Source: Oceanobacillus kimchii X50
GTDB taxonomy: Bacteria; Bacillota; Bacilli; Bacillales; Amphibacillaceae
Length of the DNA stretch: 64,000 nt
NCBI RefSeq assembly: GCF_000340475.1
Contig: NZ_CM001792.1
Location: forward strand, 2,874,271-2,938,270
Direction: 5' to 3'
The position numbers and the translations under genes are program-made. The stretch's first letter is position 1; the number at the start of each line of letters is the position of its first letter. This document shows, piece after piece, positions 8,610 through 17,360 of this stretch. The notes under the pieces were generated by a model. That model was not told the origin of the DNA and did not search any database. It saw only the letters and a program-made list of their open reading frames with translations.

Positions 8610-9098
8610 TTAATTCCCTGCTAGATAAAGCCCTAATGTCGCAATTAATGCACTTCCAATGTAAGTTCCTGTAAAAACAAACACCGCTACAATGGCTACC
8701 CTCCATGAAGTGTTTTTCAAATCAACTAATCTATTTGCTACTGATATACCAGCAAATGTTAATATAGGTGTCGTAATTGATAAGAAATCAACTGCTTGTA
8801 TAGCTTGTATAAAAAAATCTGATAACAGACACATCAATAACGAAACAATAGATACCCATCCCAAAACCGGGAATTCACGCAAGATCGATATAGAAGTTTT
8901 ATTTACTAAATCAGATATCAAAATCCCAATCATCGAAAATAACCACAGGACACCTAATCCTAACACCGTCATACCAGTTACCGGCATAGAGTTTGGGTCT
9001 TTCAAGTGCTTTATTTCCTGTGTAAACATAATCAATCCTACACTCAAAAATATGATCAGACCAAATTTAATATATTTATTAGATAATAGTCCCGTCAT
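8610..9098 (-). CDS. small integral membrane protein, partner of the DUF3100 protein
   Basis: A 162-residue protein with about five membrane segments (near residues 11-27, 40-63, 77-97, 105-121 and 131-157). I do not recognise a named family. It overlaps the stop of the DUF3100 gene by one base (TAATG), so the two are translationally coupled and probably form one membrane complex. This pairing after an amidohydrolase suggests a two-component exporter or importer for the amidohydrolase substrate or product. That role is inferred only from gene order. Confidence 0.7.
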   Translation of the reverse strand: MTGLLSNKYIKFGLIIFLSVGLIMFTQEIKHLKDPNSMPVTGMTVLGLGVLWLFSMIGILISDLVNKTSISILREFPVLGWVSIVSLLMCLLSDFFIQAIQAVDFLSITTPILTFAGISVANRLVDLKNTSWRVAIVAVFVFTGTYIGSALIATLGLYLAGN

Positions 9099-9889
9099 TA
9101 CTTCTCACCTCGAACTAGAAGTTTATACATAAATTGTTGTAATGGAGCAGCTAAAAATACCATCGTAAATGTTCCAAGAAAACTAGTTAATAACTGGCTT
9201 GCTGATGCATAAGCCAAAATAGTACTCTCCATTTCTGGCATTTGTGCTACAAGACTTGCCGAAGAAGCACTCATCATACTTCCAGAACCAACACCAGAAG
9301 CCATCGCTAATGCCTCTACTCTTATTCCCAAACCTAAAAGAATGGGAGCTAGAATACTAAAGAAGATAGCTCCAAATAACGTACCAATAATGTATAAAGA
9401 TAAAACTCCTCTTCCCTCTTTTGAATCTAAAGTATATTTTTCAGAGATATAAGCAAGCTCACCTTCTCTTCCAATACCTAGCGTTGCACCTATTGCCTCT
9501 CTACGTAAACCAATCATTATTGCTATTGGCAAACCAAAAATAACCGTTCCCAAGTTCCCGAATTCTTGGAAAATAAATACCCACCCAATTTGTAGTATTT
9601 CTCTAATCTGAGGGGCAACGTCTGCTCCATAACGAGCCATTAAAGGGAGCATAATAAATATCAAATACTTTCCAGAAAACTCAATGTTTACTTTACTATA
9701 AATTTGTTTCCAAAAACCTTTTCGAAAGAACTGCAAACCTAATATCATCGTTATTACAATAGCAAATACTAAAGGCAATACCCCAATAGAGATGTCTCCT
9801 ATAGATATACTTTGGAAACCTATCATCTCAGAAATTGTAATGATAACTAATACAAACGCAATCAAATAAACCAAATCTTTTATTTTCAA
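9098..9889 (-). CDS. DUF3100 membrane protein, putative transporter
   Basis: A 263-residue membrane protein with about seven hydrophobic segments. The conserved stretches GREGELAYISEKY, GRGVLSLYIIGTLFGAIFF and LAMASGVGSGSMMSASSASL fit my memory of DUF3100, a family often found next to M20 amidohydrolases. The function is unknown; the glycine/serine-rich re-entrant-like stretch suggests transport. Translation starts at TTG (9889) with GGAG 8 nt upstream; that ribosome site lies just after the stop of the amidohydrolase gene, 12 nt away. It is the middle gene of a three-gene minus-strand operon. Confidence 0.75.
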   Translation of the reverse strand: MKIKDLVYLIAFVLVIITISEMIGFQSISIGDISIGVLPLVFAIVITMILGLQFFRKGFWKQIYSKVNIEFSGKYLIFIMLPLMARYGADVAPQIREILQIGWVFIFQEFGNLGTVIFGLPIAIMIGLRREAIGATLGIGREGELAYISEKYTLDSKEGRGVLSLYIIGTLFGAIFFSILAPILLGLGIRVEALAMASGVGSGSMMSASSASLVAQMPEMESTILAYASASQLLTSFLGTFTMVFLAAPLQQFMYKLLVRGEK

Positions 9890-9901
9890 CTGTATCGCTC
9901 C

Positions 9902-11176
9902 CTATATTTGATCAGTTTCCTTCACAATATGTTGAATGACATTCATATAATCTTGATAAGTTCGACGATAAATTTTAGAAGTGTCGATATTTCCGTCTAA
10001 TTTATCGATGACTTGACTTAAAAATCTTGGAAAAACCTCATAAATAAATTCCGGATCAATATCTATGAAATCATCACCATGAATCGTACCCGTGAAACCA
10101 CTGTATCCAATCTGTATACAAGGAATCATATAAGACAGATCTCCAATATCTCCTGCAGCACTAATAGCATTATTATTCCAGATCTCTTCTATCTCGTTAT
10201 TTTCATCAAATGCTTCACCAACAAATGTTGAAAGATACCTATCTTGAATAAACGGTAAATATCCCATTTGAGTTTTTGTCTCTACTTCCCCGTTTAGCGC
10301 AATAGCACTACCTTTGGCAGCTGCATCTAATTTACCAGCTACCTCTTTCATATAATCAACGGACCTTGTACGTAAATCGGTGCCTACAGTTATCTGATTA
10401 GGTATGACATTCGTAGACATATCTGACTCCATTACAATTGGATTAATTCTTACATTTTCCCCATCCTTTAATTGTTGTCTCCCTAACCCAACTGCTGTAT
10501 TGAATAAAGTAGATATATTATAGGCATTTATTGATGAAAATGGATCAAAACCTGCGTGTGTCGCTTTTCCTTTAAACGTATATTTTTTATATAGAAATCC
10601 AGCTAAATCACAATTAATCTCAATTGTTCGTTTTGAAAACTCTCCTCCTATTGCATGCACACAAATTCCAATATCAATATCATCAAATACACCAAGTTTC
10701 ATTGCTTCTGGCTTTCCACCATAATGACTGATTTTCTTCTGGCTCATTAACTCTTCTCTATACTCTAGATCTAAATATTCTTCCGCAGGTACAAAGATAA
10801 AAGTGATTTTGTAGGTTAAATCTTTATACGCTTTAGATTGATATAAGTAATTATAAAGACTTAGTGCAATCGCAACTTGTGTATAATGGCCACAATTATG
10901 TGCAGCACCTGTTTGTTCATCTGCGTACATATGAGAAGGAGCATAAACAGCATCTAATTCTGCAATAAAAGCAATATTAATATCCGCATGTTCACTTCCT
11001 AGCGACGTTCGAAAACCTGTCGTACTAAAGTAGTCCAACTTAATATTTGGATTAATTGTTGTTAAATAATTAATGATTGTTTGCTTTGTATTCTCTTCTT
11101 TATAACCTAATTCAGGATGATGATAGATCTTTTCTGCTATACTTTTTATTTCTTCATAATTATCTTTAAAGTACAC
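9902..11176 (-). CDS. M20 family amidohydrolase (peptidase/aminoacylase type)
   Basis: A 424-residue zinc amidohydrolase of the M20D group, which cuts amide bonds in N-acyl amino acids, aminobenzoyl-glutamate or small peptides. Visible motifs are HHPELGYKE near residue 20, IAELDAVY, the metal-binding AHNCGHYTQ near 95, VPAEEYLD near 133, a GKATHAGFDPF dimerisation-domain histidine near 208, and DLSYMIPCIQIGYSG with HGDD near the C-terminus. It starts with GTG after GGGAGAGGG. It heads an operon with DUF3100 and a small membrane protein, and faces a divergent AbgT transporter. E. coli AbgT imports p-aminobenzoyl-glutamate that M20 enzymes cleave, so a folate breakdown product is a reasonable substrate guess. 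PurR boxes overlap its promoter. Confidence 0.82.
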   Translation of the reverse strand: MYFKDNYEEIKSIAEKIYHHPELGYKEENTKQTIINYLTTINPNIKLDYFSTTGFRTSLGSEHADINIAFIAELDAVYAPSHMYADEQTGAAHNCGHYTQVAIALSLYNYLYQSKAYKDLTYKITFIFVPAEEYLDLEYREELMSQKKISHYGGKPEAMKLGVFDDIDIGICVHAIGGEFSKRTIEINCDLAGFLYKKYTFKGKATHAGFDPFSSINAYNISTLFNTAVGLGRQQLKDGENVRINPIVMESDMSTNVIPNQITVGTDLRTRSVDYMKEVAGKLDAAAKGSAIALNGEVETKTQMGYLPFIQDRYLSTFVGEAFDENNEIEEIWNNNAISAAGDIGDLSYMIPCIQIGYSGFTGTIHGDDFIDIDPEFIYEVFPRFLSQVIDKLDGNIDTSKIYRRTYQDYMNVIQHIVKETDQI

Positions 11177-11233
11177 TTTTTACCCTCTCCCTTTATAAAA
11201 ATCATTAAATTTCCAATGACCAACAAACAAATT

Positions 11234-11269
11234 CCGAACATTTCTTAAGTTTAATTATAAAAATGTTCG
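11234..11269 (-). promoter_or_regulatory. PurR box pair and promoter of the amidohydrolase operon
   Basis: CCGAACATT (11234-11242) and AATGTTCG (11262-11269) form an inverted pair like the one before pupG. A minus-strand TATAAT (11254-11259) lies between the boxes, 78 nt before the amidohydrolase start, so bound PurR would block that promoter. The AbgT start is 240 nt away on the other side. The rest of the 331-nt gap shows no other clear signal. Confidence 0.6.
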
Positions 11270-11508
11270 CTTTTCATCAATAAATCTATCAATACTCACT
11301 TCAATTGTCAATATAAAATTCTTAAAATTATTACAAAAACTGACAAAATAATATTTAATTCGACAAAAATAACCAATAGCATAAAAAGTTTTATAGAATT
11401 GCAACTAATATTCTGGTTCAAACTAATACTGAATCAATTTACTAGACATAATTAATCTCATCTGTATACTAGGATATGTATTTATAGTTATTCATATAGG
11501 AGGAAAAA

Positions 11509-13050
11509 ATGAGTCATAAGAATCAATCCAAATCGATAAAAGCATTAAATACGATAGAAAAGTTAGGGAATAAACTCCCTCACCCTGTAACAATATTCAT
11601 CTTATTCACCTTAATTGTCATTTCCTTATCACATATTTTATATCTCATGGGAGTGTCAGTTTCATTCGAAGGTGTTAATAATGAAACAATGGAAAGAGAA
11701 ACACTTTCAGTAGAGGCAATCAGTTTACTTACACCAGATGGTATTGCCCACATGTTTTCCAGCGTTGTCGGTAATTTCACTTCATTTGTAGCACTAGGAC
11801 CAGTACTTGTTGCAATGCTTGGCGTTGGGGTTGCTGAAAAAAGTGGATATATTAGTGCTTTAATGACTAATACTGTATCTAAAGCGCCAAGACGTTTTGT
11901 TACACCGATTGTTGTATTAATGGGTGTACTTTCCAATGTAGCTGCATCTGTAGGGTATGTTGTACTTGTACCATTAGGAGCAATCATATTTTTAGGTTTT
12001 AATCGTCACCCTTTAGCAGGGCTTTCTGCAGCTTTTGCTGGTGTAGCTGGTGGATACTCTGCCAATTTAATAATAGGTACAAATGATCCTTTACTAGCTG
12101 GTATTTCTACAGAGGCAGCGAGAATTTTAGATGCAAGCTATGTTGTTAACCCAACAGATAATTGGTTTTTCATGCTGGCATCTACATTCATAATTGTAAT
12201 TTTAGGTACAATTATTACAGATAAACTCGTTGAACCTAAATTAGGAACATACACTTCAGGTGAAGATTGCAATGATGATAATACCAAAGTAACTCAAGTA
12301 GAGAAAAAAGGACTTTTCTGGGCAAATATATCAATATTAATAACGATTATTGCCATAGCATTACTAGTCATTCCAGAAAATGGGCCTTTAAGAGGAGAGA
12401 ATGGAAGTATTATTACTTCTCCATTTATGAGTAGTATTATTTTTCTAATGATGTTAATCTTTTTAATTCCTGGTATTGTTTATGGAATTGTTACGAAAAC
12501 TGTTCGCAATGACAAAGATATAGCGAGCCTAATGACTTCCTCTTTAGAGACAATGGCCGGATTTATCGTATTGATATTTTTCGCCGCACAATTCGTTGCA
12601 TTTTTCAATTATACTAACTTAGGTACTATTATTGCTGTAAACGGGGCTAACCTATTGGAAGCAATCGAATTAAATGGCGTATTCTTACTTATTGCTTTAA
12701 TTTTGATTACCGCCATCATTAATTTATTTATCGCAGCTGACTCTGCAAAATGGGCAATTATGGCACCAGTGTTTATTCCAATGTTTATGCAGATGGGGAT
12801 CTCTCCAGAAGTAACACAAGTAGCATACCGAATTGGCGATTCTGCAACAAATATTATCGCTCCATTAATGCCATTTTTTCCACTTGTTGTAGCATTTGCT
12901 CAAAGATATGGAAAGCAAAATGGAATAGGTACTGTAATTTCACTAATGCTTCCCCATTCAATAGTAATTCTGATTACATGGATGATATTCTTTTCTATCT
13001 GGTACATTCTTGGAATACCTGTTGGACCAGGAACAAGCTTAAACTATTAA
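11509..13050 (+). CDS. abgT: AbgT family transporter
   Basis: A 513-residue membrane transporter of the AbgT family (p-aminobenzoyl-glutamate import; some members export sulfa drugs). Visible hallmarks are GNKLPHPVTIFILF near the start, LTPDGIAHMFSSVVGNFTSFVALGPVLVAMLGVGVAEKSGY, GVLSNVAASVGYVVLVPLGA, the NLIIGTNDPLLAGI hairpin, FFAAQFVAFFNYTNLG, and APVFIPMFMQMGISPE. AGGAGG sits 6 nt before the ATG. An OsmC-like gene follows after 15 nt, and the divergent operon encodes an M20 amidohydrolase, the same functional pairing as the E. coli abg locus. The substrate cannot be read from sequence. Confidence 0.9.
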   Translation: MSHKNQSKSIKALNTIEKLGNKLPHPVTIFILFTLIVISLSHILYLMGVSVSFEGVNNETMERETLSVEAISLLTPDGIAHMFSSVVGNFTSFVALGPVLVAMLGVGVAEKSGYISALMTNTVSKAPRRFVTPIVVLMGVLSNVAASVGYVVLVPLGAIIFLGFNRHPLAGLSAAFAGVAGGYSANLIIGTNDPLLAGISTEAARILDASYVVNPTDNWFFMLASTFIIVILGTIITDKLVEPKLGTYTSGEDCNDDNTKVTQVEKKGLFWANISILITIIAIALLVIPENGPLRGENGSIITSPFMSSIIFLMMLIFLIPGIVYGIVTKTVRNDKDIASLMTSSLETMAGFIVLIFFAAQFVAFFNYTNLGTIIAVNGANLLEAIELNGVFLLIALILITAIINLFIAADSAKWAIMAPVFIPMFMQMGISPEVTQVAYRIGDSATNIIAPLMPFFPLVVAFAQRYGKQNGIGTVISLMLPHSIVILITWMIFFSIWYILGIPVGPGTSLNY

Positions 13051-13065
13051 GAAAGGATGATAAAG

Positions 13066-13485
13066 ATGAAAGTGACTACTAAATGGACTGGCGGTAGAGC
13101 ATTTACTGCTACGGGTGATTCAGGATATGAAATAAATATGGATGCAACAGAAGCTTACGGGGGCCTAGGTAAAGGCGCTACTCCAACCGAAATGCTTTTA
13201 AGTTCATTAGCAGGTTGTATCGGTATTGATGTAACGATGATATTGAGACCACACCTTGATAAAATAACAAAGATAGAAATAGAAACTGACGGTATTAGAA
13301 AAGAAGAAGCTCCGAAAGGATTTACGGATATTGTTGTTACTTTTATTATCGATGGTGATATTGATAGCAAAAAAGTATGGCGTGCAATCAATTTAGGAGA
13401 AGAAAAATATTGCTCTGTATCCGATTCATTAAAAGCAAATATCTCATTTGAATTAATTCTAAATGGAGAGAGCAAAACCATATAA
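13066..13485 (+). CDS. OsmC/Ohr family protein
   Basis: A 139-residue OsmC-family protein, a small dimeric thiol peroxidase type. Both family cysteines are present, in LAGCIGIDV near residue 51 and EKYCSVSDS near 116. It starts at the ATG at 13066; the ATG at 13057 has no space after its AAAGG. OsmC and Ohr proteins reduce organic hydroperoxides with their two cysteines, though several YhfA-like members have no proven activity. It lies 15 nt after abgT and ends at a strong terminator, so it is probably cotranscribed with the transporter. Why an OsmC protein belongs there is not clear. Confidence 0.85.
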   Translation: MKVTTKWTGGRAFTATGDSGYEINMDATEAYGGLGKGATPTEMLLSSLAGCIGIDVTMILRPHLDKITKIEIETDGIRKEEAPKGFTDIVVTFIIDGDIDSKKVWRAINLGEEKYCSVSDSLKANISFELILNGESKTI

Positions 13486-13488
13486 TTT

Positions 13489-13533
13489 AAAAAAGCGCTT
13501 AGAGATTAAACTCATTCTAAGCGCTTTTTTTAT
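13489..13533. terminator. bidirectional intrinsic terminator
   Basis: AAAAAAGCGCTTAGA pairs perfectly with TCTAAGCGCTTTTTT around 12 nt. The A-run before and T-run after serve both the osmC side and the convergent SDR gene. Confidence 0.88.
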
Positions 13534-13552
13534 ATCTTAAATAAGATGAAAT

Positions 13553-14344
13553 CTACAACGCCTTCACCATACCGCCATCAACTAATAACGATTGTCCAGT
13601 TATATACGTATTGGCACCCGAACATAAGTATACTACTAAATTGGCGAATTCTTTGGGCTTCCCATAGCGTCCTATTGGAATGGATGATTCCGCTTTTGAT
13701 TTTACGTCTTCATAACTTATGTCTTGCTGTTCTGCTACAAATTCATCTAAATGCTTTACACGATCTGTTCCAATTCTCCCTGGCCCAATCGTGTTGATTA
13801 AAATGTTATCCGGGGCTAATTCTTGTGATAAACTCTTCGCCAAACCAATAATTCCTGCTCTAAATGTATTAGATAGGATTAAATTATCAATAGGTTGTTT
13901 AATAGACGATGAAGCAATATTTACAATATGCCCACTTCCCTGTTTTCGCATATGAGGCAATACTTCTCTTATTAAACGCACGAAGCTAAGTAAGTTTAAT
14001 TCAAATGCACCGGTCCAATCCTCATCACTTACACTATCAAAGTTTCCGGCAGGCGGACCTCCAGCGTTATTAACAAGAACATCAACAGTTCCATTTAATT
14101 CAATTGTCTTTAACACTAATTCTCTTACAGACGTTGGATTAGTAATATCGCAAACAATATAGTTCACATTGTGATTTCCAGTTACTGAACGAATTTCATC
14201 TTGTGCTTTCTCTAATTCTTCTTGATTACGACTCGAAATAATAACCTTTGCCCCTTCTGCAGCAAATTGCTTTGCAGACGCCTTTCCTAACCCTTTACTA
14301 GAAGCCGCAACAATTACTGATTTCCCATGCAAACCTAAATCCAT
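13553..14344 (-). CDS. short-chain dehydrogenase/reductase, atypical active site
   Basis: A 263-residue Rossmann-fold SDR protein. The cofactor loop ASSKGLGKA (residues 14-22), the CDIT adenine site, NNAGGP near 92 and the C-terminal ITGQSLLVDGG are normal. The catalytic Ser stretch NIASSSIKQP is present, but the usual YxxxK is absent: the aligned segment reads ILSNTFRAGI, so Tyr and Lys are replaced. A subset of bacterial SDRs has this N-x-x-R version. Its reaction, if any, cannot be predicted. The gene stands alone between osmC (convergent) and bla (same strand, 133 nt upstream), with GGGGA before the ATG. Confidence 0.85.
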   Translation of the reverse strand: MDLGLHGKSVIVAASSKGLGKASAKQFAAEGAKVIISSRNQEELEKAQDEIRSVTGNHNVNYIVCDITNPTSVRELVLKTIELNGTVDVLVNNAGGPPAGNFDSVSDEDWTGAFELNLLSFVRLIREVLPHMRKQGSGHIVNIASSSIKQPIDNLILSNTFRAGIIGLAKSLSQELAPDNILINTIGPGRIGTDRVKHLDEFVAEQQDISYEDVKSKAESSIPIGRYGKPKEFANLVVYLCSGANTYITGQSLLVDGGMVKAL

Positions 14345-14477
14345 AATGTTTTCCCCTTCCCCTTCTCTAAAAAGAGAAATTTAATCTCATTTTAGATACC
14401 CTTTTTAATTATTGTACCAATAGTTCCATTCCAGACAAAACTAGAATTTTAAGTCTACTAGCTATTACTAAATCAAG

Positions 14478-15395
14478 TTAATTACTTAACTCCTTAACCA
14501 CTACCTTCGTCGCTTTTTCTATTAATTTATCATCATAATCTGCATCTTCTACATCGCGACTAGACATTATTGCAATAACAATTGGTTCTTCGTTATCTTC
14601 TGGCCAAATGATACCAATGTCATTTCTCGTTCCATATCCTCCTGCTCCAGTTTTATCTCCAACAGTCCAACCTTCAGGTACACCGGCACGAATTAGCGCA
14701 TCACCTGTCGTATTGTTGATAAGCATGTTTGTAAGAATTTCTCTTCTATCTGCATCTAGCACATCTTCTAATACATATTGTTGAAGACTGTTTGCCATTG
14801 CTTTCGGTGTACTTGTATCACGAATATCACCTGGAGTTGCCTCATTTAATTCTGTTTCATAACGATCTACTTCAATTATTTCATCACCAATATCTCTTAA
14901 CTTAGTCTCTAATTCATCAGGACCACCTATGGCTTCTAAAAGAAGGTTTGCAGCAGTATTATCACTATAACGAATCGCTGCATCGGAAATTTCTAGAAGA
15001 GTCATGCCTTCATCCACATGTTTCTCCGTAATTGGTGAATACGTAACCAAATCTTCTTCGGTATATCTAATCACTTCTTGCAATTCTGGATCTGACTTTG
15101 TTTGCAAAATGGCCCCAACAGCCAAAGGTTTAAATGTTGAAGCATACGCAAACCGATCATTTTCTTGATAATTAATTTCTTTATTTGACCCTGTATCGAT
15201 GGCATACACACCTAACTTTACATCAAATTCGTCTTCCAATTTTTTAAAGGCCTCACTTCCTTTATCAGTTTTCTCTTCAACTACTTTTGGATTTTCTTCT
15301 TTACTTTCTGCTTCTTTCGAACACGCCATCAATACTGCTCCTACTAACATTAATAGTAGTAGTAGTACGCTACTTCTTTTTAAAATACTCATCAT
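14478..15395 (-). CDS. bla: class A beta-lactamase, lipoprotein
   Basis: A 305-residue serine beta-lactamase that hydrolyses penicillins. All class A motifs are present: STFK (active serine 70 by standard numbering), YSDN (130 loop), ETELNEA (Glu166 and Asn170 of the omega loop) and DKTGAGGYGTRND (234 box). The signal peptide LLLLLMLVGAVLMAC ends in a lipobox, so the mature enzyme should be lipid-anchored outside the membrane; an acidic, Glu/Lys-rich spacer follows. The protein is notably acidic, as expected for a halotolerant organism. GGAGG lies 7 nt before the first ATG. It faces blaR1-blaI, and its promoter is covered by BlaI operators. From memory, O. iheyensis has a characterised class A enzyme; identity with it was not checked. 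Confidence 0.96.
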   Translation of the reverse strand: MMSILKRSSVLLLLLMLVGAVLMACSKEAESKEENPKVVEEKTDKGSEAFKKLEDEFDVKLGVYAIDTGSNKEINYQENDRFAYASTFKPLAVGAILQTKSDPELQEVIRYTEEDLVTYSPITEKHVDEGMTLLEISDAAIRYSDNTAANLLLEAIGGPDELETKLRDIGDEIIEVDRYETELNEATPGDIRDTSTPKAMANSLQQYVLEDVLDADRREILTNMLINNTTGDALIRAGVPEGWTVGDKTGAGGYGTRNDIGIIWPEDNEEPIVIAIMSSRDVEDADYDDKLIEKATKVVVKELSN

Positions 15396-15418
15396 CGAGT
15401 TCCCTCCTTGAAAGTTTT

Positions 15419-15436
15419 AGATTACATCCGTAATCT
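15419..15436 (-). promoter_or_regulatory. BlaI operator 1
   Basis: AGATTAC and GTAATCT arms flank a 4-nt centre just downstream of the bla promoter. The TTAC/GTAA arms are the BlaI/MecI type. Confidence 0.7.
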
Positions 15437-15437
15437 T

Positions 15438-15466
15438 ATATTACATATGTAATCTTAATAGGTCAA
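15438..15466 (-). promoter_or_regulatory. bla promoter
   Basis: Read on the minus strand: TTGACC (15461-15466), a 17-nt spacer and TAATAT (15438-15443). BlaI operator 2 fills the spacer and operator 1 covers the start of transcription. Confidence 0.75.
15440..15453. promoter_or_regulatory. BlaI operator 2
   Basis: ATTACATATGTAAT is a perfect palindrome of the classic BlaI/MecI operator form. It lies between the -35 and -10 of the bla promoter. Confidence 0.85.
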
Positions 15467-15482
15467 CAATAATTTATAATTA

Positions 15483-15511
15483 TTGAATACTACATATTAG
15501 AGTGCTACACT
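15483..15511 (+). promoter_or_regulatory. blaR1-blaI promoter with adjoining dyad
   Basis: TTGAAT (15483-15488), a 17-nt spacer and TACACT (15506-15511). A separate dyad TTAGAGTG/CACTCTAA (15497-15515) overlaps the -10 and may be an extra binding site. Confidence 0.55.
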
Positions 15512-15517
15512 CTAAAT

Positions 15518-15531
15518 ATTACAAATGTAAT
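15518..15531. promoter_or_regulatory. BlaI operator 3
   Basis: ATTACAAATGTAAT, an operator half-site pair around the predicted start of the blaR1 transcript. It provides autorepression of blaR1-blaI. Confidence 0.8.
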
Positions 15532-15555
15532 AATAATCGAAACGGAGACGAGAAA

Positions 15556-17340
15556 ATGTTTATAGACTTCCTAGTAATTGGATTTATCATTTCAACTGTC
15601 ACAATTACAATTATTTTGTTCACTAGAAAACTATTTTATAGACAGATGTCCTCTAAGTGGAGATATAACATATGGTTTTTACTACTCGTCGCACTAGCAA
15701 TTCCTTTTCTGCCAAGTCAACTTTTACATACAATTCAATTGTCAATTCCTTTTGAGAATAATCTACCTTCTTCTTGGAGTAGAGCTAATTTAGATCATAA
15801 TGAAACAACTTCTGCTATGAACTCAAACTGGATGCAAGATTTCAGCGTATCGGTAAATCAGTCTAGTCCTGATTTCGTAAATATTTCACTAATGCTAATA
15901 TGGATATGTGGAACTTTTATTTTTACTATTTTCGCTATTCAAGCATGGCTTAAATTAAGAAAAATAAAAATATCTATTGATAAAATAAAAAATAAAGATG
16001 TAACTGCAACATTTGAAAGCTGTAAAAAACAACTACACATCTCAAAAGATATTACATTAGGAACATCTTCATCTGTTCAATCACCCGTAACTTTTGGTTT
16101 CACTCATACCTATGTCGTATTACCAAGTCACATAGACAATCAGATGTCAAAAGAAGATTTACAACATATCTTCTTACATGAATTACATCATGTTAAATAT
16201 AAGGATATTCACACTAATTACTTGATGATGTTTTATCAAATTATTTATTGGTTCAACCCTTTGGTATGGATAGCACTTAAAAAGATGCGCTTAGATCGTG
16301 AAATAGCTTGTGATACCTCTGTTTTAAATATGCTTGACGACTATGAACAAAATATAAAATACGGCAGAGCCATGATTAACTTCATCGATTTCACAGCAAA
16401 AAAACGTTATAACCATTTAACCAATGAATTCAATGGTTCAAAGAAACAGGTAAAACAACGATTGGAAGAAATTATGGCTTTTCAAAAAGAATCGAAACTG
16501 TTGAAATTAAAAAGTATGATTATCTTTATTGTAGTCGGTTTATTGATTACTAGTCTTATTCCATTCGTTTCCGTATTAGCTCATGACAGCAACCAATATG
16601 AAAATTTCACAGCAAAAAAAGTAATGTATGAAGATTTAAGCTCTTATTTTAACGAGAGTGATGGGAGCTTTGTGTTATATGATTTACGAGAAGATGAATT
16701 TTTAATTTACAATAAGGAAAAGAGTACAATGCGGGTTTCACCAGCATCTACCTATAAAATCTATAGTGCATTAATCGCATTAGAGGAAGGTATTATAACA
16801 AGTGAAGATAATACAATTGAGTGGAATGGTGTAGAACAAAACTATGAACAATGGAATCAGGATCAAACACTGACATCTGCGTTAACCTATTCTGTTAATT
16901 GGTATTTCCAAACACTTGATAAGGCATCTGGGCTAAATACAATTAAGGATTACTTAACATATATGAACTACGGTAATGAAGATATATCTGGCGGTATTGA
17001 CGACCACTGGCTAGTGTCTTCATTAAAAATATCTCCTGTAGAGCAAGTGGAGTTACTCCAATCTTTTTATAATAATGCATTTGATTTTCAAGAAGAACAT
17101 ATTCAATCTGTGAAAGATGCTTTAAAAGTGGAAGAGACAGAGGCCGTAACGTTATATGGAAAAACTGGTACTGGAAATATAAACGGAAAAGATATCAATG
17201 GATGGTTTATCGGTTTTGTAGAAACCCATAATAAGACATATTTTTTTGCTACAAACGTTCAGGATATAGCAAATGCAACTGGTAGCAGAGCAACAGAGAT
17301 TACATTATCCATCCTTAGAGATAAGCAAATATACTATTAG
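15556..17340 (+). CDS. blaR1: BlaR1 beta-lactam sensor/antirepressor protease
   Basis: A 594-residue membrane protein that senses beta-lactams outside the cell and triggers BlaI cleavage inside. The N-terminal part has four membrane segments and an M56 zinc protease with HELHH near residues 207-212 and the downstream EIACD. A membrane segment near 315-335 leads to an extracellular class D-like sensor with STYK near 397, SVNW, and YGKTGTG near 535. The length agrees with family members (585-600). I use the ATG at 15556, which has GGAG about 10 nt upstream; the upstream in-frame ATG at 15502 overlaps the promoter. blaI follows after 20 nt. Confidence 0.95.
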   Translation: MFIDFLVIGFIISTVTITIILFTRKLFYRQMSSKWRYNIWFLLLVALAIPFLPSQLLHTIQLSIPFENNLPSSWSRANLDHNETTSAMNSNWMQDFSVSVNQSSPDFVNISLMLIWICGTFIFTIFAIQAWLKLRKIKISIDKIKNKDVTATFESCKKQLHISKDITLGTSSSVQSPVTFGFTHTYVVLPSHIDNQMSKEDLQHIFLHELHHVKYKDIHTNYLMMFYQIIYWFNPLVWIALKKMRLDREIACDTSVLNMLDDYEQNIKYGRAMINFIDFTAKKRYNHLTNEFNGSKKQVKQRLEEIMAFQKESKLLKLKSMIIFIVVGLLITSLIPFVSVLAHDSNQYENFTAKKVMYEDLSSYFNESDGSFVLYDLREDEFLIYNKEKSTMRVSPASTYKIYSALIALEEGIITSEDNTIEWNGVEQNYEQWNQDQTLTSALTYSVNWYFQTLDKASGLNTIKDYLTYMNYGNEDISGGIDDHWLVSSLKISPVEQVELLQSFYNNAFDFQEEHIQSVKDALKVEETEAVTLYGKTGTGNINGKDINGWFIGFVETHNKTYFFATNVQDIANATGSRATEITLSILRDKQIYY

Positions 17341-17360
17341 GAAATTGAAGGAGAATTTAT

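Noticed and set aside
14345..14477. Terminator expected after bla
   Set aside because: Only a weak TTCTCT/AGAGAA hairpin near the SDR ribosome site; no T-run, so not called.
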